Assembly: GCA_050084985.1 (NCBI GenBank)
Contig: JBITNC010000001.1
Coordinates: forward strand, 97,464,001-97,528,000
Length of the DNA stretch: 64,000 nucleotides
Reading direction: 5' to 3'
Source: Nageia nagi
Taxonomy: Eukaryota > Pinophyta
A model generated the notes under the pieces. The model worked only from the letters and a program-made list of their open reading frames with translations, had not been told where the DNA came from and made no database searches. The translations under genes were made by a program, and so were the position numbers. Numbering within the stretch: the stretch's first letter is position 1; every line of letters begins with the position of its first letter. Below, piece by piece: positions 12,991 to 25,700 of this stretch.

Positions 12991-14838
12991 TAACCAAGAC
13001 TACTTGAAGGGTTCAATTCTAACCAAGATGAGTTCCAAATCCAAAATTCATATTTGGTGGATGATATTTTTTGGTAGGAAGCTTTGTGGAGAGGGTCTAA
13101 AATATCTAAAGTCACTTGTAACTTGTTCCCCAAAAATTATGTGGGGGGTATTTATACTTGGAGCATTCATACTTTTAAATTGCCTCCCTATAATTAAGGA
13201 GTTGACATATACACTAGGTGCCTCACTAGAAAATTGAGGATATTTGGGGTACGTAATTTGCTAGTCTCATGTGTGATGTCAATAGGTGGATTATTGGTAA
13301 GTTACTAATAAATATATACTTTATCTTACATTATATTTTAATCAAATGAAATAACATACCTCATGAGATGTCCAAGAAACATAAACTCCGCAAGGCCCTG
13401 ATTAGTTTCATAATTAGTTCAGAGTAACTGGTTAGAGATGACTTTAATGCTCTAGTTCTATATGGAATTTCAAGGTGTAGGTATGGGAAAGGGTAAAGGT
13501 AGGTGATTGAATCAATTTACAAGACTTCATACATTCTCAATTCATCATGTCATTGCATAGATTCTCCACATGCTTCATGGGTGGAGGAGAAGAGGGGGGA
13601 TGAATGGGGAATAACTTTATACTAACAAGGTGTTCCCTTTTTTGTTGGTACTAGTTACTTCTAAAAATGGTTTTGAGAATATCTTAAAAACATAGATTAT
13701 AAGTTTTGGATTAAGCCTATATTTAATCCACAAAGCTTGAGTGTGATGAGGAGACTAGGGAAATGCAAGAAAATAAAGTTTCCTTAAATTTCTCCAAGAA
13801 TTTTAGTGCTCTAATGATTGCATAATTGAGTAATTCATATCAAGATTGAAAGGGAGAATGCAAAATTATTTAGAGTTAAGATAGAGGTAATTTAGGCTCT
13901 ACTAGCCAAAGTTAATGGATTCAAAGCCTCTAGGAGATTATACAAAGAGGCAACCATAATATGAAATTGGAATTGTTAAAATTTGGCAAGGGGGAGTTGG
14001 AATTGACTAGAGAAAAATATAGGATGGTTATGGATACTCTATTGTAACCTTAGCAAGAAGTGACTCTCATTTTCATGCATTATTTTACTCTTAACTATTT
14101 GACCATCTAGGCTAGGATTTTTTTATTTTGGGTTCCTCAATCATCTTTGGGGATCTTAGATAAACATACTTGCATTTTGGATGAGGTCTTGAAGGAGTTT
14201 CAAAAGACATGATGCAAGGAATCATATCACTAAGATTAGATGTTTATGCTTTTTAAATATGTGGCACAAAAAAGGGGACTTACAATGGAGTTCATGTGGC
14301 ATTCTCAAATAGATAAGGTCATGGAAAAAGTAAAATATGTGGAGTCCAAACTAGTATAGATGAAGGTGGAGAAGAGAATTAAGATCAAATATAAGGAGTG
14401 GAATCTAAGGGCATAAACACTTTAATTATTGGATATGAAAGAGATATAAGGGTGTTGTGTAACTTGAAGTTTCAAATACTTAAGGGGATATTAGTGAGGA
14501 GGAAGCCTATAAGTCTGATGAAGGGGAGTTACATGTGAAAGAAAAAGAACCTTCTAAAGAAAATATGGAAATGAAAATGAAAGCCGATAAAGAGAAGTAA
14601 ACACTCTTAAAGACACCTCTAGATTCTAACTTGAAACCATGAATTAGCATTGCAATGAGTATGCTTCATTTGACCATATAAATGGGGAATTTAATGGCAA
14701 GGATGCTTACATTAGTTCATTATAAATTGGTAAAGAAGGGAAAGTAGTTATTTTAGTTTCTTAGTAGCTAGTTTAGTCTCTTAGTATTTTATGTCTTAGC
14801 ATAATTGTTTTCCTAGCCTTTAGTTTTTTGTGGGCATT
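12991..14838. other. Unassigned sequence after the LINE
   Basis: There are short open stretches on the plus strand (one at 12914-13237 overlaps the LINE end in another frame) and Lys/Glu-rich pieces near 14280-14400, but no domain I can name. It may be LINE 3' sequence plus another old repeat. Confidence 0.3.
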
Positions 14839-15206
14839 TGTAGGACCTTATTTTGATCATGAACTAAAAAAAATACATTAATTTTAATGTTAAAAGGTTA
14901 TGATTCCTTTAAAAATCCATTACTTTAATATAATAAAAAAAATTATCATTGAGATTAAAACATATTTTTTGTAATCTGATGGTATTGGTTATGTCACATG
15001 GATTGGTAGAAATTGTGTGCCTATTTAAAGGATACTCCTACCACACATTATAATCTTGTTAAAATGTAATAATGGAACTACTCTTTTAATACCTAATTTC
15101 CCATTCATATTTTGTATACTATTTTCTTTTCTTTGCATTTTAATTAGTACTTCATGTGAAATTCTCACGGTTATTCAATTCTTTAGCACACTTACATAAT
15201 TTGACA
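14839..15206 (+). repeat. Possible 5' LTR of an old plus-strand copia relic
   Basis: The right edge is the better supported one: sequence ending TTGACA at 15206 is followed directly by TGGTACTAGAGT, a decayed form of the initiator-Met PBS TGGTATCAGAGC. The left edge at a TGTAGGACC start (14839) is only a guess, because no second LTR was found. Confidence 0.35.
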
Positions 15207-15218
15207 TGGTACTAGAGT
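15207..15218 (+). promoter_or_regulatory. Decayed initiator-Met tRNA primer-binding site
   Basis: TGGTACTAGAGT differs at three of 12 positions from the standard plant copia PBS TGGTATCAGAGC. It directly follows a CA dinucleotide, the usual LTR end. Confidence 0.45.
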
Positions 15219-15703
15219 TATTAGAAATTTCATAAAAGGTTAATTGGATGAATTAGGGATTATTCTTAGGATTTAGGAGAGAGTTTAAAATTTTGTAATT
15301 ATGGGATATATTCTATAGATTTCTTTTGGCATATTTGGAGAAGAGGATATTTTTGGCATGTGGTCAAAGTTTTCTCTCTTTTTAAGGATGAAGTTAAAGA
15401 TATGGCCTAAATATATTTTCTTGATAAATTACATTTTTAGGAGATTTATTAAGAATTTTGATAAATCATTTGTATTGCTAAAATATTTGAGAAAATTTAG
15501 CTAAGGTTTCTCTTTTTACAATTTTTTTAACTCGTTTAAAACACCAAATTTGTAATTGAATTGTTGAGGTTTTAGGTAAAAATCCTTAAATTTCATTTAC
15601 AAATTTGAATTTAAAATAAGGTTTTTGGTGCACATTTTCAAAATTTTCTTACTATTGGATTGTATGGGAATAGTAAAAATTATTTGGAGATAATATTTTT
15701 TAA

Positions 15704-15783
15704 ACACTAGTGCCCTAGTCCACTTGGCCAAGGCACTATAGTACATAATGACAAGTTGCGAGTTCAAGTCCCATTGACCTCCT
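15704..15783 (+). other. tRNA-like segment (possible SINE head)
   Basis: It contains an A-box-like CACTTGGCCAAGG and, about 35 bp later, a B-box-like GAGTTCAAGTCCC, the spacing and content of an RNA polymerase III internal promoter. The acceptor stem does not pair well, so it is not a functional tRNA gene. A tRNA-derived SINE relic is the likeliest reading. Confidence 0.35.
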
Positions 15784-16027
15784 ATTTCACCTATATTATT
15801 TTGCATCATTATCCTAATGGTGAGGTGAAAATTACATGATGATGCCACAAGTAGTTTATAATACAAAATGATTGATTTTAGGCATCATGAGAATAGTTTT
15901 GTGTCATGGTGATAGTTTCAATCATCACAACTATACTTTTATAAAAGGTAAAGGTAAAGTCAACATTTAATGTCATTTAAACCTATTGTTTTTAGGACCT
16001 ATCAAGAGTTTTTAAATATCACCAATG

Positions 16028-16106
16028 TAGGGGATGGGAGTTGAACTTGGAACCTTCAATGTGGGTGCCTTCACACCTCTCTTATCTCTTAACTCCCCTA
16101 ACAAGA
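16028..16106 (-). other. Second tRNA-like segment, opposite strand
   Basis: On the minus strand there is a TTAAGAGATAAGAG stretch and then AAGTTCAACTCCC, close to the B-box consensus GGTTCRANTCC. It lies 250 bp from the first tRNA-like piece and in the opposite orientation. There is no clean cloverleaf. Confidence 0.3.
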
Positions 16107-17800
16107 GGTGAGCTTATATTATGATGGTGATTTTAAACATCATGTTGGTGGCTTTAGGCATCATAATGTTGGTTTTTTATTGAACCAATGCTATTTTTCA
16201 ATGGTTTCTAAGTGATTGAAGGTAATTTCCAAGTGATCAAAGGTGGTTTTCAAGTGATCAAAAGTGATTTTTGGGGATTGTATAGTGGTTTTCATAAAAT
16301 ATGGAGTTTTTATATTTTTCTATTTTTGTTAGAACTTTTAAAGGTCATAAATTTCATTAGTAAGAAATTTTAAGGTGATATTTTTTTACCAATTTTTTGA
16401 GATTTGCACATTGGTATATTCTATTTATTTAGATTCATAACCCAATTTTGAAAGATGATTAATATATAGATAAGAAGAAAGAATATCATTATTATATAAA
16501 GAAAAATTATTTAGAGAAGACATGTTGGAAGAAATTAGGGGATCGTCAAAAGGATATTGATATTATGAAGGGTGCATCTTCCAAAGAAGAATATTCTAAA
16601 GAGGTATCACCTTTCATCTTCTTATCTAGCTATATTTTTTTATTATATAAATTGGTACATTGACTTGGGTGCTTCCCATCATATAACCATGATTAAGAAT
16701 TCATTTGAGGACTATAAACATGGCAAGAATAATAATATAGTTGTGAAAAAAGGAAATTAATTAGTTTTAGATATATAATTTGATTATCAATTACGGTTGC
16801 TTAGATCATGAAAATGGTTTCATATTATATGTGTAGATTTGAGGTTGACTAATCCCATTAGTGTTATAGAAAGGGAAATAAATCCTACACTATAGCAAGG
16901 AAAATCATAATTATGATACTTTTTATACCCAAAATAGAAAGGAAAACTAAGCTATGAATTTGAACATTAATTTTACTTTATAAAATGAGAAATTACACAC
17001 ACAACTATCTAGAGAAGTAGAAAATACTACAACCTATGAAAATAGGAAATTGGTGCTTATCAACTAGGAATTTAATGGATGATTTATTTGTAATATCTAA
17101 TGGGAGGAATTTAGTATGATATTATTCAATTCAAAATTACTTTTTGAATATCAATCAAAAGTTTCTATTTTTTTTATCTTTAAGGAATTTAAATTTTTTT
17201 ATTATCTTCTGATATGGAAATTTGTTTGCATTGGTGAGAAATAGGATAATTTTTCAAATTAATCAAAAGAGTGTGAATGTGGGCTTATAGATTGCAAAGT
17301 GATCAAAATTTTTCCATCAATGAGGATTATATGTCAAGCTTGGAGTCTGAGTTGAAAAGATTGAGATATCATTATTTTTACATTTGTATCATCCCCTACC
17401 CTTGTAATAATTGGTATCATGACTTATTAAGGGCTTTGTTGGAACTCAAGCTATATTTTTGGCCTTATGAACCTTATTTTTACATGGAGAATGAATTATC
17501 TTCTATCTCCCTTGTTTTAGGGTTCTTTCTTGACTTGGATGAGGAAAATCTATTAGCATGCTTATCCTATGCATCTTGTGGTGTTTTAAGTCAACCAAGA
17601 CTATGTTTATCAAGTTTGTTGTGATAATGTATCTTAGTATTGGTTTTTGGCTTCCTCCATGTTTGTTTCAACCATGGGTTTTGATGCTCTACTCTACTTG
17701 GAGTCAGATCAATTGGTATAAAAGAAGTACATCTAAGAGATCCTTGAAAAAGGGGATTTTGACCATTTTTTCTTCGATTTGGGGATTATGATATTGATCT

Positions 17801-18994
17801 CTTGAAATAAATGGTAATATATTATGTAGGAGGAAATGTTAGCATTTTTTTGTTGTAATTCTATATTTGATAATGCACTTTTAGAGGAAATTTATAGGTT
17901 TAAAGCCTCTAATCCAAAGGTATTTAGATATAATCACTTCCTATCTGAAGAAATTAAAAGAAATTTTAAGAAAGAGGAGAAATATTTAGAGAATAAGGAA
18001 GGTATTTCATGATTGTATCTCCCATACCCATGGTGGAAGGTATGTCTTGTCTTGATGGCTTATTTTAGCCCAGATGAATTTTTGGATATTATTCAAAGTT
18101 TTTACTTAACATTACTTAATTTTCTTCATCATGACAAGGTATTTAATGTGTCAATATTTGATTTGAATTATTTTGAATCTTATATATTACAATAAAACAT
18201 CACATACAAGTTTTTAAATTTATTGCTTTCATTTTTTCATTACCCTCTATGTTCTTAATATGCACAAATCTGAAACATAAATGGAAATCCACATAAAAAA
18301 AATAAGTGTTTTTATATAGGTTCATCTAATTTTTTTGATAGTATATCCCCTTTTAATGAATCATATCATGATCTAGAACTTTCTCTTCCATCATGTTTGT
18401 GAAAGAATTTGATAGCTACTTTCAGATCACTCTCTTGGACAATATATCTCTCTTTTACATTTCTTGTTCATGTACAAGACTCATACATTATACCTCTCAT
18501 AAATACAACATGCTATCAACAATTCAACTTACACTATTACATCATTTATCTATTTTGTACGTAAGAAATGAAATATCATAGAATGAATATGACATTGTTC
18601 ACCCTATACTATGAATATACAACTTGATTAGGATGGCTATGATATTTCCCATCACTTAATCAATATTATAATATGGTGATGGATAAGGTTCTCTATTCTT
18701 ATGAAATTTTTCTCTCTATTAACAACATTTTGGCCTCCATAAATAGCCTCACACTCTACTAGCAGTAGAACAAGTAATCCTACCACAAGAATCACCTCAC
18801 TAGGCTATTTTGATCTCTTATGCTTCTTGTATCAACTAACAATGAAGAAATTCTTTACATATTTTAAATGTTAACCAATATTGAAAGAAACTACAAATTA
18901 AATACAAACTGAGTGCTATGTTATCATTTGAACATTTTTACACTTTCGAGTTTTGATAGTCTTTTGCAATCCCTCTCTTGATCAACCAAATCTA
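17801..18994. other. AT-rich left flank of NEST-A, nothing recognised
   Basis: No supported gene. By continuity with 37097 onward, this is the other half of the sequence into which NEST-A inserted. That sequence includes a minus-strand PBS at 37174-37185, so part of this stretch may be internal sequence of a minus-strand copia. Confidence 0.3.
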
Positions 18995-18999
18995 AACTT

Positions 19000-20723
19000 T
19001 AAAGAAATTTAAATTCCTTAAAATTATAATGTTGCATTGTTTTATTATTGGGTTGTGGAATTTTATTCACCAACCTTTGTACATGGATTTTTATCAAAAA
19101 AGTGGCCAAAATTCCTCTCCAAATTGCAACTTATAACATTATTTGGTGAAGACATTTATGTCTTCTTTTATCAATGACTCTCCATTACCTTGAGCACTTT
19201 AGTTAAGAAGTACAATTACTGCTTCAACAACTCCCAAAATGCCTCTTCCTAGCTTGTGGGGTCCATCTTCTATATATGGTTGATTTGCATTCATTCATTG
19301 TAGTACATATTGTTACAACATTATGCTACTCTTGTTTAGACTTGCTAGTACCTTAGCCTCCCTTGCTTGTTGCAATGTAACTTGAGGAAAGTGCACTCAA
19401 TAGAGATTCATATTATCTTGATTATTTACTTTTTCCATAAGTATACATGTGTGTGTTAGTGGCATCACTTTGTATGGTTTACTTCCTTGTCCTTAATTAG
19501 TCCATGGTTATTACCCTAGTCCTTAAGTAGTCTAAGTCTATTACCTTATCCTCAAGCAATCTTATGGATGCCCCATGGAACCACTTTTGTATGTGAAATT
19601 TTTCATCATTTGTAATCCCTAAATATGTATTTGTATGTTTCTCATTATTTAATATAAATATAGAAAGCATTTTATCCATCTCATGTTGTATATTCATGGA
19701 GCTTTCATTTACTTGTGATTGTATAGTATGTTTTCCATTTTTGAGCTTGTATGCATGAGAAAACAATTTTGGATATTTATAGGAGTGATCAGAGCCTCTT
19801 ACATGGTGATAGTTATCTATTTGGGTTCATTTAACTATGTGGGTACTTTTGTTTTTCCTATTTTAGGCATTGGATTCAAAGTTATTCATGGTTGTCCCAA
19901 ACTACCTTTATTTTGGATCAATTTTCTTTCGAAGGCTATATCTTTCATTATAGATGTATTTTATTTATGATTCCTTTTGTTTTGTAGTTTTGGTTTCAAT
20001 ACCTTTCCATCCATGTATAACATGCTATAAGTTTTTGGTGGAACACATTCAAAAATCATAACTTTCAAACCGCATTTACGTAGTCTTACTCTTGAGCTTT
20101 GTGGAGTCTTTTCCTTTCAGCTCTATTTTTACCCTGACTTCCTCCTTGAAATTTTTCATAGCCTTCATAATTATATATATAATTTCACATTGATCATTTT
20201 TACTGGTCATAATGTTATGCTTTGTTAATATCTGACCAAGTTACAACCCTATAAATTTGGCCTTATAACATGTTAATATTTCTAGTTTTTCCAAAAATTT
20301 CAACTTTCCTAAAAATCTAATGGAGTTCAAGTTCCTAGAACTCATAAAAACTTTGGAATTTTTATTTTGGTTAGTTTTTGACTTTTCCAAAGTTTCAATA
20401 AGTTCTAAATGACTAGAAACTTTTAGAACCTTGACATTTTCATTTTACTCTTCAACTGAGTTAGTTTCTAATTTTTCTTAAGTTCTAGCAAGTCCTAGTT
20501 GGCCAAAAGCTATCAAAAATTTGGTATTTTTATTTTACACTAATTTAGAGTTCCAACAAAGTTATTTTCCATCCATAGCCTCTATTACTTTAGTTGGTAT
20601 CAAAGATTGGATTTCGGATGTGTTCATTAACTAGTGGTTGGTGAACTTGTAAATTCTTCAATTGGTATCAGAGCATTGGGCCAATGTTTTCCAACTGGTG
20701 GTTGGAAAACTTCAAAATATTTA
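19000..20723 (+). repeat. NEST-A 5' LTR
   Basis: 1724 bp, continuous copy. Diagnostic phrases shared with the split 3' LTR include GGTTGTGGAATTTTATTC (19053 and 22013), GCCTCCCTTGCTTGTT (19359 and 35773) and CTATGTGGGTAC (19835 and 36182). It has no long ORF. The open stretches on either strand are not shared in frame with the other LTR copy. Confidence 0.85.
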
Positions 20724-20802
20724 CTTGGTATCAAATAATTTTATCAAATATGTTCATCAACTAATGGTCAATGAACTTTGAAATTTTCATTTGGTATTAG
20801 AG
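20594..20802 (+). repeat. Four PBS-like repeats spanning the 5' LTR edge of NEST-A
   Basis: TTGGTATCA-type motifs start at 20594, 20662, 20725 and 20791, spaced 68, 63 and 66 bp. Each is followed by related sequence of the TTCATCAACTxxTGGTTGGTGAAC type. The copy at 20662 is the perfect PBS TGGTATCAGAGC. From the TSD-defined LTR end (20723), the copy at 20725 (TGGTATCAAATA) is in the PBS position. The first two copies are also present near the end of the 3' LTR (36951 and 37019). Confidence 0.75.
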
Positions 20803-21951
20803 CCTATTAGATCCAATTGGGTTTAATGACCATATTTCTAGCAATGTGATGATATTAAGGGGGAGTAATATCATATTTAGCTCAAATCAACTTCTCCTAG
20901 TTTACATTGAACATGGTTCTTATGTTGTTGACCTTCTGTATGCACTCCACTTATTCCATTCAAAGTGTTCACATCATTTAACTCCTATTGGATGCCTTGA
21001 TTGCATTGATTTGGTTATGTTGGATGCCTTGTATTGCATTGAACTAGCACTTTTCAATGAGGAGAGTTGGATTTTTAGGATGAATAAAATGTATTAGAAC
21101 TAGATATTATGGGTTCCTTTATATGCATTAAATCATCATTCATCATCAGCTAGAAGCGCATGCTTTTTCTAGTGCCTTTGCTGAAATCTGCACTACATAA
21201 AACCTTGTTGATATCATCATATTTTGGATTGTAGATTCTATACTTTGGACTCAATTCTATACTTATATCTACCTATTGACATCATCAAACTTCAAACTAT
21301 GGATTCCACACTTTGGCCTCAATTTCACTCTTTGGATCCCTCTTATTGATTTCATCATCCTTTAGATTGCAAAAATACATGCTTTTTAACTCTGGGTAGG
21401 CATTTTTAATCCCAAAACATGTGTCAAGGCCAAGAATGCTTTGAATTTGGACCCTAAAATTCTAGAATTTATATTTTTAGCTTGAATCTACACTTCAAAA
21501 CTTGCCTTGCTAAATCAACTCATTCAGACTATAAAATTTACTTAGTCTTTCACTTTGGAAAGGCATTTTCGACTTCATCATGGTATTATTTACTCCAAAA
21601 ATTGTGCTTATAGCTCAAAATGATTCGAATTTGGTCCAAAAATTCAAATTAATGCTTTAGAGAGCTTCTTTCAATCACTTTGGATCTTTTAGATGCATTG
21701 TTCCAAGACTTATCTTCAGAAGAGCTTATTTCAACCAGGTTCCTTCAAATGCACTAGAACCAATTGTGTTGGATACCTTATGTTGCATTGAATCAACACT
21801 TTTTAGTATAGAGATTTGGCTTTATCAAGTGAATTAGATACACTAGAACCAACTATGATGGGTACCTTTAGATGCACTAAACCATCATTCATCATTAAGG
21901 ATGATTATATACCTATGTTTAGAATAAAACATTTTATATTAAGGGGAAGAA
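20724..21951 (+). repeat. NEST-A internal region (no gag-pol) with diverged tandem repeats
   Basis: It starts with the last PBS-like repeats and reaches AAGGGGGAGT at 20858, a box that in COPIA-1 lies just after pol. This suggests an internal deletion that removed gag-pol. Three copies of a roughly 69-bp unit (TTGAYATCATCA...CTTTGGxCTCAATT) start at 21208, 21276 and 21346. A longer pair, about 117 bp each, sits at about 21028-21144 and 21784-21900 (TGCATTGAA...CATCATTCATCAT). No protein of interest is encoded. Confidence 0.65.
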
Positions 21952-22222
21952 TGAAGGAAATTTAATTTCCTTCAAATTATAATGTTTCAATAGTTTATTA
22001 TTAGGTTGTGGAATTTTATTCGCCAACCTTTGCACATGGAGGTTTATCAAAAATATGGTCTAAAGTCCCCTCTAAATTGCAACTTGTAGCATTGTTTGGT
22101 GAAGACATTTATGTCTTCTTTTGAATTCTCCCTTCGATGGCATATGATCAAATTTGGTCTGATATATTAATGGATAGGTATGGCATGCCATCTTTAGCTA
22201 TTTTAATAGTCCACCACTTGTA
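21952..22222 (+). repeat. NEST-A 3' LTR, piece 1
   Basis: It begins TGAAGGAAATTT directly after the purine tract and matches the 5' LTR from 19000 to about 19170. The last 100 bp (about 22122-22222) has no counterpart in the 5' LTR. It is either lost there or came in with element B. Confidence 0.75.
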
Positions 22223-22722
22223 TGATGGAATTAAAAGATTCTATAACCAAGATAAACTTGAAGGATTTCATAAATTTTAACATAAGAAATATAATTTCAT
22301 GCATAATGAGAGACATCATATATAGCAATTCCTCTATCATGGAAGTACATCCACTTGAACCATCTTTTCTATTATTTCTCACAAGTGAACTCTTTTACAA
22401 ATTCTTTAGAATTATGCTATAAGAATTCTCTTATAAGAGCATTCTTACAACTCTACAAGACTAGCATTTTCATGCTTCTGCAAGTGTGCAATCTCAATGA
22501 AAGGGCCATCTATTTATAGGCCAAAATCCTCCCTTGGATAACCATATTAACTATTGTACAAAGTCGTAACATGCATCACCCTTTTACCCAAGGGGTATGA
22601 TCATGATATGGAGTGTAGGATAAGTTAGATAATCATATTCACTAAATACTTAAGGTATTTAAGGATACTCTTAAGTGAATTACATTAAGAGACTTTACAA
22701 TAATGCATTATAAATTCTAACA
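22223..22722 (-). repeat. Element B 3' LTR
   Basis: On the plus strand it runs TGATGGAATTAAAAG ... AAATTCTAACA, 500 bp. The TATA region CTATTTATAGG lies at about 22510. It belongs to the same subfamily as the LTRs at 57860 and 63439. Confidence 0.85.
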
Positions 22723-25700
22723 CTCTCTTTTAATGCAATATTAGGGTAGAGAGTTGAGAAGATAAAGAGTAAGAGAGTTCTCCTCCATAATAATACAAGC
22801 AAAGATGATAATTTGTGAAAAGTAACAAAATTTATATGATTCAACAAGGATCAACCATTTTAACAAATGTTTTACAATACAATCATTAACCATAAAATAG
22901 TTTCAATGTACAAGTAGTAGTCATCTAACAAGTTGACATTACGAGCCTTCATGAGTTTTCATACCCAAAGTAAATAACATGCAATCTCTATAAGAAACCT
23001 GCAAGCTACAAACAACTTATAAAAAAACTAGTAATATACATCATTATACAACATCAAGTATGACATACATCATCAACTATGATATCTAATAATATCACAT
23101 GGACATACTAATAAGTCATGGTATATCATATCATATCATATGTGCAATATGTATATCCATGGTATATAAATATTCAAATATGCATAATATCAAATGTACT
23201 ATCAACCAAGTGATACATAAATGCACTATCAAATAACGATATATGAAATATCCATAAGTGTATAAAATATGCACAACATAATCACTAATTATCATTAAAA
23301 AAATGATTTTTACTTTTATTTGTTTTAGATCATTATTTTTGTTTATTTTTGGTATGAAGGTGTAATCATATAATAAAATTTCCTTTCTCACCTTTAATTA
23401 CAAATTCACCTATCAAATACTCAAATGACCATGTTACCTTAACCATGCTAGAAATTATTAAATGCCAACTTGATAAAAAAAAGGTTACAAACAATGCATA
23501 AGCTACATGTTAAAGATACATAAGTTCTTATCTATATACAAACATGTTGATTTGGATGTTTAAGTTCTTCTTCAACAATATTGTAGCATGGATGAAGAAC
23601 ATCCCATAATATGCAAAATTGATTATGCCACTAGTCAAGATGCACAAGCCACAAAATGGCAACTTGACCATGCTATTAGTCAAGATGCATATGATGAAAG
23701 AAGATAGCACTAATCCATTAACCTGGATTCAACTTCCGTTAATGGTAAAAAATTTGCAATTTTGAAAAAGGACAAACCTTTTTAAATACTCCAATAATTT
23801 GCAAACATAAAGAAGGGCAAACTTTTTTAACCACTCAAATATTTGGAAATCATGGATAAGAATGAACCTTTTTAATCACTCCATCCATAAACATGGATAT
23901 TCTTCCATCAACATGGAAGAAAGCAATGTGGCATCCATCCACATAAATTAAGGTTAGGACCAAGTTATCTAAGTCACCAAAGAGACTTTTCACACTTGAG
24001 TATCTTTCAACCTTGGGTGCAAGTATTATAACATCTTGTAATTTGAGGAAAAGACTATTAATATTTGCCTCATATTACACAACTTGAATTTTTGAACTTA
24101 ACCATTTTATTATATTCCACTCAAATTGATATAGGACTAAGTGCTAAGTTCCATTAAGTTCTAGCTTCATAGCTTTCATTCAATAATGAATCGAAATTTG
24201 AAGGTTCACTATGATCTTTAAACTGGAAAAGAGAAACACACTCAATTTCATATTATAGTCATTTTTGTTTAACTCTTTAGGTCACTCATTAAACATTTGA
24301 TCCAACACTTAACCCTTTTTATAAGGTTTCACATGAAATAAGAGTCCACTAAAATTCCATCAATCTTTATTTCACTTTAAATCAAAGTTTGATTATGAAG
24401 GAGAAAAAAAATAGATCCTATAACCTATATAGTTATAGATCATAATGATACACTATAGAGTTTGTAACTCCTTCCTCTTTTAAAGAAGACTTTATATCCA
24501 AAGGCAAAAGAAAAGTTAAATCCTCTCAAAATTGTTAATATATTTTCTCTCCCCCTCCTTTCAGAGGAAAAAAAAGTTCCTTTGAAAGAGAAAATAAAAT
24601 TAACCCCTTATTTCCAAAAACAAATTCTTTAAAAAAATGCATTAGCGTATCCATAAATTATATTCATATGACATAATAAACAATTTAAAAACTCTTAAGC
24701 ATAGGCTTAAATTGCATCTTAATACATGGTGGATGAATTTCTTAATCAACAACCTAACAACGCATCATTTTATTTGTCCATCCACCCAATGCTCTTATCA
24801 TAATATTTCATTGTGTTTCGCCAAGTGATGTCAAGGATTCATAGTTAATTATTAACTAAGACCTCACACAGATAAAACCTAGGTTCATCAAGTTTATATT
24901 GTTTTCATACAAGAATCAAACGAATTATAATAAATAACAATCATAAAATAAGATTTCTACTGGCCATTTCTAATACATTAAAAAAATTGACCAATCTAAC
25001 TATCCTCGGTGAACTATAATGAATAACCCTGATGTTCCAATCCCAGAGCACTCCTTGATCGCTTTGGAATAGAGGTTCCAACCAATCTGTTAGATCCATC
25101 TACTCATATTGGGGAATTCTATTGACTGTACAGGGAACCGAGAAGGTTGAAAATCCTATTGATGATCAAGAAAAAGCACTAGTTTAACCCATTTAAACTG
25201 AACCCCTGATGGTAAAAAAAGGCAAAGAACCTAGTCGAGTGGCTAACGAAGGCACTAAGTTCAAGCCGTTATCCAATGAATAGAGTGAATTCCCATATAT
25301 GGTTGGACAAGAGGCTAGCACTGGAATAGATGTGGGCTAAAATGGGAGGTATGCCCTTGGCAAGATGGAATAAAGCAGGGATGAGAATTCTAATTATCAC
25401 CAACCTGTATTACTTCTTCTTTCTAGTAGCTGTTCAATTACTTAAAGGGAGGCTATATATATTTCTTTAGAAAAAAATTACTCGCTTTCGGTGGTTCGTT
25501 TCAACGTCTATTAATGGTCAGCTTGTTCATCCCCAAAATGATATGAATATCACTCTCACATGAAATTATGGAGAGAGGTGATTGAAGCGTATGCTCCTTG
25601 AACATATCTTCAACTCATGGATGAGGCGAGGTGGTCTTAGGGGCCATCTATTTACTTCTGTTAATATATGATCTGAATATAGAGAGAGACTGGGAGGCCC

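Larger units (their letters stand above)
15219..17800 (+). pseudogene. Highly decayed Ty1/copia gag-protease relic
   Basis: Downstream of the decayed PBS, the clearest coding trace is at 16572-16760. It reads WYIDLGASHHIT followed by FEDYKHG, matching the copia protease block W-I-[IL]-D-S-G-A-S-x-H-[MI]-T with the active-site Ser changed to Leu. The short piece before it (near 16500-16570, LEEIRGSSKGYWYYEGCIF-type in one frame) may be the end of gag. No integrase or RT could be followed to the right. The region also contains two tRNA-like segments. Confidence 0.5.

Noticed and set aside
12914-13237. 107-codon plus-strand ORF as a gene
   Set aside because: Its first part overlaps the end of the LINE RNase H region in another frame, and no domain or repeat family supports it.
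15704-15783. Functional tRNA gene
   Set aside because: A- and B-box-like words are present but the acceptor and anticodon stems do not pair convincingly.
23131-23391. Hydrophobic 86-codon minus ORF as a small membrane protein
   Set aside because: It arises from AT-rich ATATC-type repeat sequence inside element B and is not shared with related elements.
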